From Woeseiaceae bacterium (GTDB lineage Bacteria; Pseudomonadota; Gammaproteobacteria; Steroidobacterales; Woeseiaceae): a stretch of 64,000 nucleotides of DNA. A program made the position numbers and the translations under genes. Location of the stretch: NCBI GenBank assembly GCA_021773115.1, contig JAJFKS010000005.1, forward strand, positions 163,390 to 227,389. Reading direction: 5' to 3'. The first letter of the stretch is position 1. Each line of letters begins with the position of its first letter. The notes beneath the pieces are model-generated. The model did no database searches and was not told the origin of the DNA. It worked only from the letters and a program-made list of their open reading frames with translations. This document shows, one piece after another, positions 8,289 through 15,477 of the stretch.

Positions 8289-9666
8289 CATCGTTGCGGC
8301 GCTGCAGGATATCGTCGGTGAGCGGCACGTACTTAGCGGTGACGCGGTTGCCGAAATTGGATTTCCCTGGAACACCCATTCCGGGTGCGCGGCACGAGCA
8401 ATCGTCAAGCCTGCAAGCACCGAAGAAGTGGCGGCGATTATGCGTTGCTGCAACCTGGCCGGGCAAACTGTCGTGCCGTTTGGCGGTATGACCAATCTCG
8501 TGCAGGGTTGTGCGACGGCCGCCGATGATATCGTCCTGTCGCTCGCGCGCATGAATCGCGTTGAAGACGTCGATCGGCCGGCTGCGACAATGACCGCACA
8601 GGCCGGCGTCACCCTGCACGCTGCTCAAGAGGCGGCTGCGGCGGCAGATTTGTTTTTTCCGCTTGATATTGGTGCGCGCGCCAGCTGCCAGCTCGGGGGA
8701 CTTGCGGCCAACAACGCCGGTGGTAACAAAGTCATTCGTTACGGGATGACACGGGACACAGTTCTCGGGCTCGAGGCTGTGCTGGCGGACGGCACGGTCA
8801 TCTCATCGATGAACCGTTACATCAAGAATAACTCCGGCTTTGATCTGAAGCACTTGTTTATCGGTAGTGAGGGGGTGCTCGGCATAATTACGCGACTCGT
8901 ATTCCGCCTGCGCGCCACGGCTCGCAGCCACAACGTTGCGTTGCTGGCTTGCGGGAGTTTTGACGATGTAATCGCGATGCTTGAAATCGCAAATCGCACA
9001 TTGCCGACTACAATCAGCGCGTTCGAAGTGATGTGGGACAGCTTTTACGATCGCGCCGTGCAGCCGCGCGGCAGATTGGCGCCGCCGCTGGAGCCGGGTG
9101 CCGGACTCTACGTTCTTATCGAGACCATGGGTGTTGATCAGGAACACGACACGACGGCGTTCGAGGCGCTGCTTGAAGATCTGATGAATCAAGATCTGTG
9201 TGTTGACGGTATGCTCGCCAAGTCGGATCGTGAACGCGAGCTTATCTGGGAGATTCGCGACGAGGTTGAGCCGGTAATTGGCGGCGCACACAATTTTGAC
9301 GTTAGCCTGCGAAGTGCTGACGTTGGCGAGTACGTGAGTAAGGTCGAGGCGGCGATCACAGCGCTGTTTCCGGAGGCCAGTGTCATCGGATTCGGCCACC
9401 TCGGCGATAACAACGTGCACATATCGGTGGCGGATGTTGTTTGGGATGACAAAAAGATTCGGCAGGTCGAAGAGCAGGTATACGGCTGCCTTGCGCCCTT
9501 CGATGGCGCGATCTCGGCGGAGCATGGTATCGGTCTCGAGAAGCGTGCGTATCTGCCAATCAGTCGCAGCCAGGCCGAGATCGAGTTGATGAAATCGCTG
9601 AAGCGCATGCTCGACCCGAAGAATATTTTGAACCCCGGCAAAGTTGTCGACGCAGCGTCGCAATGA
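8278..9666 (+). CDS. FAD-binding oxidoreductase, D-lactate/glycolate dehydrogenase type (GlcD/Dld)
   Basis: This is a 462-residue flavoprotein of the FAD_binding_4 plus FAD-oxidase_C family. It shows the PCMH-type FAD site VVPFGGMTNLVQG, DIGARASCQLGGLAANNAGG, FIGSEGVLGIITRLVFRL, and the C-terminal GFGHLGDNNVHISV and SAEHGIGLEKRAYL motifs. The start is TTG, supported by GGAGG nine bases upstream; no ATG is available in frame nearby. Family members oxidise 2-hydroxy acids such as D-lactate, glycolate or D-2-hydroxyglutarate and pass electrons to quinone or other acceptors. Because MurQ in the same locus releases D-lactate from MurNAc-6-phosphate, D-lactate is the most economical substrate here. 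That assignment is contextual; sequence alone does not separate the substrates. Confidence 0.88.
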   Translation: MSNDIVAALQDIVGERHVLSGDAVAEIGFPWNTHSGCAARAIVKPASTEEVAAIMRCCNLAGQTVVPFGGMTNLVQGCATAADDIVLSLARMNRVEDVDRPAATMTAQAGVTLHAAQEAAAAADLFFPLDIGARASCQLGGLAANNAGGNKVIRYGMTRDTVLGLEAVLADGTVISSMNRYIKNNSGFDLKHLFIGSEGVLGIITRLVFRLRATARSHNVALLACGSFDDVIAMLEIANRTLPTTISAFEVMWDSFYDRAVQPRGRLAPPLEPGAGLYVLIETMGVDQEHDTTAFEALLEDLMNQDLCVDGMLAKSDRERELIWEIRDEVEPVIGGAHNFDVSLRSADVGEYVSKVEAAITALFPEASVIGFGHLGDNNVHISVADVVWDDKKIRQVEEQVYGCLAPFDGAISAEHGIGLEKRAYLPISRSQAEIELMKSLKRMLDPKNILNPGKVVDAASQ

Positions 9667-9700
9667 GCCGGCAACTAGTCACGAATTGCAAATTGTTCGC

Positions 9701-9756
9701 CGGCGAGTCGGCCGTAGTGGATCTTGGTGGCCATTTGCTAGCGCCGGGACTCGCCG
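9701..9756. repeat. 9-bp perfect inverted repeat between convergent genes
   Basis: CGGCGAGTC at 9701-9709 is the exact reverse complement of GACTCGCCG at 9748-9756, with a 38-base GC-rich interior that itself contains GGCC pairs. It fills the 95-base gap between the convergent FAD dehydrogenase and namZ. There is no T-run, so a factor-independent terminator is not proven; a bidirectional stem that limits read-through is the simplest reading. Confidence 0.35.
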
Positions 9757-9761
9757 TGGCG

Positions 9762-10958
9762 TCAGTCGTACAGCAGGTAGTTAGCGCGTCGCGTATTGAA
9801 TTCGTCAAGCCCGCTTTGGTATGCGGCCTGGATCTCAGTCACGCTCTTGCCGTCAAGCAAGGCCCCGAACGCGGCGTCATTGCCAAGCAGGCGAATATAG
9901 CGTTCGGTCTGCCAGTCATCAGGATACTCGAGCAACAGTTGCCGGGCGATGCTGAGACCGGTCGTCAGCGGTTCGAAGACAGTGCGGTCTGTTATCGTAA
10001 AGCGCACGCCTTCACAGGACTCTTCGGCAAACACACTCGCATCCGGCGTAAACTGTGTGGCCGTGAATGCGATACCCGGGATTTTCAGCGCGTTCAGTTT
10101 CCTGGCGAGCGACGTACCGTCGAGCCACGGAGCGCCGATGAGCTCGAAGGGCGTATCGGTGCCGCGGCCCACAGACAGGTTGGTGGTCTCAAGCAATCCG
10201 ATACCCGGATACAACAAAGCCGCACGCTGGCTGCGCATATTGGGCGACGGATTTACCCAGGCCAGACCCGTGTCGTCGAGGAACTCGCCGCGTCGCCAGC
10301 CCTCAATGCGCACCACCTGCAAGTCGAGGTCGAGACCCAGTTCATCCTTAAAGAGCTTGGCGAGTTCACCCACGGTCATGCCGTGGCGCACGGGGATCGT
10401 ATGAAAGCCGACGAACGACTGCAGGCCGTCATCGAGTACGGGCCCGGCGACATCAATACCGTTAATCGGGTTGGGGCGGTCGAGGACGACAAAGCGAACA
10501 TTGTGTTGGGCGGCGGCCATCATGGCGTTTCCCAGCGTCGAAATGTAGGTGTAGAAGCGCGTGCCGATATCCTGGATATCAAAAACGAGCGTGTCGATGC
10601 CGGCGAGCATGGCCGGTGTCGGTCGACGTACCTCGCCGTACAGGCTAATGACCGGAATGCGCGTAGAGGCCTCAAGCTCATCACCGATGATCGGGATATC
10701 AAGTTTTCCGGAAAGACTGTGCTCGGGACTGAAAATGCGCACGAGCTCAAGCTTGCTTGCAGTGTGCAACAGCTGAATCGTACTGCGGCCGTCCCGGTTA
10801 AGACCGGTGTGATTGGTAATCAGGCCAACACGGCTACCGGCCAGTTGTCGGAAACCGTCGCGTTCGAGCACGTCGACGCCGGGCAGCGTGTCGCCGGCGT
10901 CAACTGACTGGGCTGCAACGAGCAGCAAAAGGAAAAATAGAAAATGTCGAGATTTCAT
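9762..10958 (-). CDS. namZ: exo-beta-N-acetylmuramidase NamZ (DUF1343)
   Basis: This is a secreted 398-residue member of the DUF1343 family, whose characterised member NamZ releases MurNAc from the non-reducing end of peptidoglycan glycans. The family marks are all visible: RVGLITNHTGLNRDG, IFSPEHSLSG, VFDIQDIGTRFYTYI, VLDRPNPINGIDVAG and VRHGMTVGELAKLF. The signal peptide runs from MKSRHFLFFLLLLVAA to about VDAG, which sets ATG 10958; the ORF track's start at 10997 would reach into murQ. The start lies only 20 bases from the divergent murQ start, and a TTGTCA/TACTGT promoter inside murQ fits a nearly leaderless transcript. The free MurNAc is the substrate for the kinase and MurQ encoded next door. 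Confidence 0.92.
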   Translation of the reverse strand: MKSRHFLFFLLLLVAAQSVDAGDTLPGVDVLERDGFRQLAGSRVGLITNHTGLNRDGRSTIQLLHTASKLELVRIFSPEHSLSGKLDIPIIGDELEASTRIPVISLYGEVRRPTPAMLAGIDTLVFDIQDIGTRFYTYISTLGNAMMAAAQHNVRFVVLDRPNPINGIDVAGPVLDDGLQSFVGFHTIPVRHGMTVGELAKLFKDELGLDLDLQVVRIEGWRRGEFLDDTGLAWVNPSPNMRSQRAALLYPGIGLLETTNLSVGRGTDTPFELIGAPWLDGTSLARKLNALKIPGIAFTATQFTPDASVFAEESCEGVRFTITDRTVFEPLTTGLSIARQLLLEYPDDWQTERYIRLLGNDAAFGALLDGKSVTEIQAAYQSGLDEFNTRRANYLLYD

Positions 10959-10967
10959 AGAATGGAT

Positions 10968-10997
10968 ACAGTAGAGCAATGCACGAGAACTTGACAA
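10968..10997 (-). promoter_or_regulatory. namZ promoter with a symmetric -10 shared by murQ
   Basis: On the minus strand TTGTCA (10992-10997) and TACTGT (10968-10973) are 18 bases apart, a fair sigma-70 promoter that would start transcription about three bases before the namZ ATG. The same bases read TACAGT(A) on the plus strand, six bases before the murQ ATG, so one symmetric -10 could serve both divergent genes. No good plus-strand -35 is seen. Confidence 0.45.
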
Positions 10998-11875
10998 CTG
11001 AAGCGGCGAATCCTGGTTCGACCGATCTGGATCGGCTGACTAGCGTCGAGCTCGTGCAGCTGATTAATGCCGAGGATGCGAATATCGCGGCTGCGGTCGC
11101 CGAACAATCCGAAGTGATTGCAGAGGCGGTTGATTTGATCGCAGCAAGACTTGCGGAGGGTGGGCGATTGATTTATCTCGGCGCGGGAACGTCTGGTCGG
11201 CTCGGGGTACTGGACGCCTCCGAGTGTCCGCCGACCTTCAACGCTGATCCATCACAGGTTGTGGGTTTGATCGCAGGTGGTGACGAAGCGCTGCGGCGCG
11301 CCATTGAAGGGGCGGAGGACTCCGCGGATCTTGGTGCCGAGAACCTCAGGCAGCTGAAACTGACCGCGAAGGACGTCGTTGTTGGCATCGCTGCCAGCGG
11401 CACCACGCCCTATGTCTTGGGAGCGCTGGACGAAGCGCGCTCAATAGGCGCGGCGACCATCGGCCTGACATGCAATCGTGATGCGCCGATAGCTCTGCAC
11501 GCCGACATTTCGATAGCGGTCGTTACAGGTCCCGAAGTGCTGGCCGGGTCAACCCGTATGAAAGCCGGCACCGCCACCAAGATGGTACTCAACATGCTAA
11601 GCACGGCGTCGATGGTCCGTTTAGGTAAGACATACGGCAACCTGATGGTTGACCTGCGCGCAAGCAACGAAAAGCTTATCGGCCGATCCTTGCGAATCCT
11701 GCAGTCATTGAGCGGGCTGACGCTGGGCGAGGCGAGGACCGTACTCGATGCCAGTGACGGGGAGCTCAAGACAGCCATTGTCAGTCAGCGGCTCGACATC
11801 AGCGCCGAAAAAGCACGGCAGCGCTTGCGGGATGCGAGCGGTCGCCTGCGTGCCGCGCTCGGTGAAGATGAGTAA
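10979..11875 (+). CDS. murQ: N-acetylmuramic acid 6-phosphate etherase
   Basis: MurQ is a cytoplasmic SIS-fold lyase that splits the lactyl ether of MurNAc-6-phosphate to give GlcNAc-6-phosphate and D-lactate. At 298 residues it has the family's usual length. The start LTTEAANPGSTDLDRLTS and LVQLINAEDANIAAAV match the family N-terminus. The SIS core shows LIYLGAGTSGRLGVLDASEC, PPTFNADPSQVVG, GIAASGTTPYVLGAL and the signature GPEVLAGSTRMKAGTATKMVLNML. The C-terminal helices include the AR..L..ASG segment. There is no Shine-Dalgarno sequence before ATG 10979, which fits leaderless initiation from the nearby -10. Its last eight bases overlap the kinase gene. Confidence 0.96.
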   Translation: MHENLTTEAANPGSTDLDRLTSVELVQLINAEDANIAAAVAEQSEVIAEAVDLIAARLAEGGRLIYLGAGTSGRLGVLDASECPPTFNADPSQVVGLIAGGDEALRRAIEGAEDSADLGAENLRQLKLTAKDVVVGIAASGTTPYVLGALDEARSIGAATIGLTCNRDAPIALHADISIAVVTGPEVLAGSTRMKAGTATKMVLNMLSTASMVRLGKTYGNLMVDLRASNEKLIGRSLRILQSLSGLTLGEARTVLDASDGELKTAIVSQRLDISAEKARQRLRDASGRLRAALGEDE

Positions 11876-12824
11876 GCGCACACACATTCTTGGTATTGAT
11901 GGTGGTGGCTCGAAAACAGCTGTGCGCATCGCCTTAATCGAAAACGACGGCGCGATACAAGTCGTCGGTGATGGGCACAGTGGTCCGTCCAATGTGCGCG
12001 CTGTTGGGCAGGCGCATGCAGAGATCAATCTCAATGTGGCAGTCGATGCGGCGCATCGCATGGCCGGGACTTCCAAAGACGTCATCGACTATGCGGTACT
12101 GGGTCTGGCCGGCAGTTCGTCGCCCGAGGTTAAATCCTTTATCGAAAACTGGGCCGCGCGAAGAGCACTCGCGAAAACCGTCGACATTGTGCACGACGCC
12201 GACCCGGTGCTGGCGGTCGGCGCACCTGATGGTGATGGTATCGCCCTCATCGTCGGCACGGGTTCTGCGGCGATCGGTCGCGGCAGCGATGGGCAGCGTC
12301 TGGTCACAGGTGGCTGGGGACACTGGTTCGGTGACACTGGCAGCGGCTACGACCTCGGACGTCGGGCGTTGGCAGCCGTGGCCGATGCGGTGGATGGTGT
12401 CGGGCCCGAAACGCTACTCGTAGAGCGCGTTCTGCGGCATCTGCACACCGACAATCCTCGCGAGATACTGAAACAGCTTGGTCGCAATACCGATGTGAGT
12501 CGTGAGATTGCGTCGGTCGCGCGTATTCTGCTGGCTGCGGCCGAAGACGGTGACGAGGTTGCCAATGTCATTGTCACCGCTGCCGCCGCTGGCACGGCAG
12601 CGCTGGTGCGCGCGACGATCGACAAACTTGGCCTGGAGCATGATGCGCCATTGGCGATTGCTGGCGGAGTGGTGTGTTCGAACACAATGTACCGCGAAAC
12701 CTTGTTGCAGAATTTACGAGCGCAGGGAATCGAACCTGCGTTAGTTACCGTCGTGCACGAGCCGGTCGAAGGCTGCCTGCTAATGGCGCGTGAACGCCTG
12801 CTTGGCACAAAGACTGTGATGTGA
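11868..12824 (+). CDS. BadF/BadG-type sugar kinase, probable MurNAc/GlcNAc kinase (MurK-like)
   Basis: This is a 318-residue ASKHA-fold ATPase of the BadF/BadG/BcrA/BcrD family, which includes N-acetylglucosamine kinase and clostridial MurK. ATP-site motifs are ILGIDGGGSKT at the N-terminus, IALIVGTGSAAIGRG (phosphate 2) and ..LAIAGGVVCSN (adenosine). VLGLAGSS and IVHDADPVLAVG complete the core. I start at ATG 11868, which overlaps the murQ stop by eight bases (ATGAGTAA); the longer ORF in the track is antisense-free but lies inside murQ. Placement between murQ and the permease argues that it phosphorylates MurNAc (and perhaps GlcNAc) released by NamZ and other hydrolases, giving the MurQ substrate without a phosphotransferase system. 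Confidence 0.88.
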   Translation: MSKRTHILGIDGGGSKTAVRIALIENDGAIQVVGDGHSGPSNVRAVGQAHAEINLNVAVDAAHRMAGTSKDVIDYAVLGLAGSSSPEVKSFIENWAARRALAKTVDIVHDADPVLAVGAPDGDGIALIVGTGSAAIGRGSDGQRLVTGGWGHWFGDTGSGYDLGRRALAAVADAVDGVGPETLLVERVLRHLHTDNPREILKQLGRNTDVSREIASVARILLAAAEDGDEVANVIVTAAAAGTAALVRATIDKLGLEHDAPLAIAGGVVCSNTMYRETLLQNLRAQGIEPALVTVVHEPVEGCLLMARERLLGTKTVM

Positions 12825-14110
12825 CCGGATTGAGCCAAAAGCGCAGCCGCTGGACCTGGCTGCCAAGTCTGTATTTCGCTGAAGGCTTGCCATTTGTCGC
12901 GGCAATGACCGTGTCCGTGATCATGTACAAGCGACTCGATATATCCAATGCCGAGGTCGCGTTTTACACCAGTTGGTTGTACCTGCCGTGGGTAATCAAG
13001 CCCCTTTGGAGCCCGATTGTCGATCTCCTGAAGACTCGCCGCTTCTGGATTATCGCGATGCAGCTTCTGTTGGGTGCCGGCTTCGCAACCGTCGCACTGT
13101 GTATCCAGGCGGACAATTTCTTTCGCTACTCACTCGCTGCATTCTGGCTCATCGCATTCAGTTCGGCGACGCACGATATTGCGGCAGACGGTTTTTATAT
13201 CCTGTCTCTATCGGACCACGAACAGGCCTGGTTCGTCGGCATTCGCAATACGTTCTACCGTCTCGCAATGATAGCCGGCCAGGGATTACTGGTTATGGTT
13301 GCCGGTTATCTCGAAAACGAAACGAACAATATACAACTCTCCTGGAGCATTGTTTTCTATCTGCTTGCAGGCTTTTATGTTGTGTTGTTCGCCTGGCACA
13401 GGAAGGTCCTGCCGCGACCGGGAGCGGACGTCATCGGCGTGGCAGAGTCCCTGGGCAGTCTGCTGGCGAAGTTCGTTCACACCTTTGTCATGTTTTTTAA
13501 AAAACAGCACATCGGCAAAGTACTGGCGTTTCTATTGCTGTACCGGGTCGCCGAGGCCCAATTGGCAAAGCTCGCACCGCCCTTTCTGCTGGATGAGCGC
13601 TCAATCGGCGGACTTGGCCTGGCCACCTCGGACGTGGGTTTTGTCTATGGTACGGTCGGCGCGTTGATGTTGACGCTGGGTGGCTTGCTGGGCGGTTTCC
13701 TGGCGGCACGGGACGGGCTCCGACATTGGCTCTGGTGGATGGTTCTGGCGATCAATTTGCCGAATGCGGTCTACGTGTTGCTCGCATTCGCGCAACCGGA
13801 TAGCGTACTACTGGTAACTATTGCTGTCGGCATTGAGCAATTTGGATACGGACTCGGTTTCGCCGCGTATACACTGTATATGTTGTACGTGTCGAGGGGC
13901 ACCCATAGCACGGCGCACTTCGCAATTTGCACAGGCTTTATGGCGCTTGGCATGATGCTCCCTGGTATGGTCAGCGGCTGGTTTCAGGAGGTGCTGGGTT
14001 ATCAGAATTTCTTCATCTGGGTGCTGGCAGCGACAATTCCGTCATTCATCGTCGTAGCGATGATACCGCTTGACCCGGACTTCGGGCGCGAGAAATCCGA
14101 AGTGTCATGA
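12821..14110 (+). CDS. AmpG-like MFS muropeptide permease
   Basis: This is a 429-residue major-facilitator protein with twelve predicted membrane segments. The N-terminus WTWLPSLYFAEGLPFVAAMTVSVIMYK, followed by SWLYLPWVIKPLWSPIVDLLKTRR and HDIAADGFYIL, is the recognisable pattern of AmpG and close relatives, which carry GlcNAc-anhydroMurNAc peptides across the inner membrane. The start is GTG 12821, overlapping the kinase stop as GTGA. It thus continues the murQ-kinase operon. Some AmpG homologues lack the muropeptide specificity of E. coli AmpG, so the exact cargo (disaccharide, anhydro sugar or MurNAc) remains open. Confidence 0.85.
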   Translation: MTGLSQKRSRWTWLPSLYFAEGLPFVAAMTVSVIMYKRLDISNAEVAFYTSWLYLPWVIKPLWSPIVDLLKTRRFWIIAMQLLLGAGFATVALCIQADNFFRYSLAAFWLIAFSSATHDIAADGFYILSLSDHEQAWFVGIRNTFYRLAMIAGQGLLVMVAGYLENETNNIQLSWSIVFYLLAGFYVVLFAWHRKVLPRPGADVIGVAESLGSLLAKFVHTFVMFFKKQHIGKVLAFLLLYRVAEAQLAKLAPPFLLDERSIGGLGLATSDVGFVYGTVGALMLTLGGLLGGFLAARDGLRHWLWWMVLAINLPNAVYVLLAFAQPDSVLLVTIAVGIEQFGYGLGFAAYTLYMLYVSRGTHSTAHFAICTGFMALGMMLPGMVSGWFQEVLGYQNFFIWVLAATIPSFIVVAMIPLDPDFGREKSEVS

Positions 14111-14190
14111 TTCGCCATTATTGTTCTCCATCATTGCCACATTGAAATGCAAGGATTGAGTCAGCTTGTTAATTGAAAAAGAGGTTCAAT

Positions 14191-15444
14191 GTGGATTCCA
14201 TTGTAGTTGTAGGCGGTAAAAAACTTTCCGGCAAGATTTCCACCAGCGGATCAAAGAACGCGGCGCTGCCAATTCTATTTTCAAGCTTGTTAGCCGATGG
14301 CGTACATCGTTTCGACAACGTGCCCGCCCTGCGCGACATTGACTCAACTGAATTGTTGCTCACTGCACTTAATTGCGACATCGAACGTGACGGGCATTCG
14401 ATGCAGGTCGCCGTGAAGCCACCTATAAAGCCTGAGGCGTCATATGACCTTGTTCGCAAAATGCGGGCCAGCATTCTTTGTCTTGGGCCCTTGCTGGCGC
14501 GCTACGGTGAAGCACGCGTCAGCTTGCCGGGCGGCTGTGCAATAGGCTCTCGTCCTATCGATTTGCATATCGATACGATGCGCCGTCTCGGTGCCGAGAT
14601 TGATACCGAGGAAGGCTACGTTGTTGCTCGAGCGGGTCGACTCAAGGGTGATCGAATCCTTTTTGAAAAACTGACGGTCGGTGGCACCGAGAACGCGCTG
14701 ATGGCGGCGTCTCTTGCGAAGGGGACCACCGTTATCGAGAATGCCGCGAAAGAGCCCGAGGTTGTTGACCTGGCTCGCTATTTGAAAACGATGGGCGCTA
14801 AAATCGATGGTGAGGGTAGCAGTGTCATAACGATTGACGGCGTCGATGAACTTGTACCGGGTCGGCACCGCATCGTTGCTGACCGAATCGAAGCTGGGAC
14901 ACTGCTGATCGCCGGCGCCATTACCGGCGGTGATGTGGTGGTTGAAAATTGCGAACCGGAACACCTGCGATCGCTGATCGAGCACCTGATCGCGTGCGGC
15001 TTTGATGTCACGAACGATGAAACGTCAATTTCGATCGCCGCCTGCGATAGTTGGAAAGCGACGGATATTTCCACCGCGCCATACCCCGGGTTTCCAACGG
15101 ACCTGCAAGCCCAGTACATGGCGCTGATGACACAGGCTGAGGGGACATCTGTAATTACAGAAGGGATATTCGAGAATCGTTTTATGCATGTGCAGGAGCT
15201 GGTCCGTCTTGGTGCGGACATTTCGCCAATGTCACAGGTTGCCGTCGTCCGCGGCGATCGCGGCGGACTGAGCGGCGCCCCGGTAATGGCAACCGATCTG
15301 CGTGCGAGTGCCAGCCTGATTCTTGCTGGCCTTGTCGCGAAAGGCGAAACCCGTGTGAACCGAATCTACCACCTGGATCGTGGTTATGAGCACCTTGAGG
15401 ACAAGCTGAAGTCCCTGGGGGCAGATGTGTTGCGAGTTTCGTAG
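14191..15444 (+). CDS. murA: UDP-N-acetylglucosamine 1-carboxyvinyltransferase
   Basis: MurA transfers enolpyruvate from PEP to UDP-GlcNAc, the first committed step of peptidoglycan synthesis. The protein of 417 residues has the EPSP-synthase-like repeat structure with [54 protein letters not shown] (the loop Cys that reacts with PEP and is the fosfomycin target is present), and [13 protein letters not shown] near the C-terminal third. I prefer GTG 14191 over the TTG at 14173 in the ORF track because AAGAGG lies six bases upstream and the protein then starts [14 protein letters not shown] as in the family. It lies 80 bases after the permease, closing the salvage locus with a biosynthetic gene. 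Confidence 0.95.
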   Translation: MDSIVVVGGKKLSGKISTSGSKNAALPILFSSLLADGVHRFDNVPALRDIDSTELLLTALNCDIERDGHSMQVAVKPPIKPEASYDLVRKMRASILCLGPLLARYGEARVSLPGGCAIGSRPIDLHIDTMRRLGAEIDTEEGYVVARAGRLKGDRILFEKLTVGGTENALMAASLAKGTTVIENAAKEPEVVDLARYLKTMGAKIDGEGSSVITIDGVDELVPGRHRIVADRIEAGTLLIAGAITGGDVVVENCEPEHLRSLIEHLIACGFDVTNDETSISIAACDSWKATDISTAPYPGFPTDLQAQYMALMTQAEGTSVITEGIFENRFMHVQELVRLGADISPMSQVAVVRGDRGGLSGAPVMATDLRASASLILAGLVAKGETRVNRIYHLDRGYEHLEDKLKSLGADVLRVS

Positions 15445-15477
15445 TCAATCCAGCGGCCGTTTAAGCCCGTTAAATTC

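Noticed and set aside
9663-10907. 414-residue ORF on the plus strand
   Set aside because: It is the antisense of namZ, with no family motif and low-complexity composition.
12735-12755. tRNA-like T-loop string GGAATCGAACCTGC
   Set aside because: It lies inside the sugar-kinase gene, and no acceptor, D or anticodon arms pair around it.
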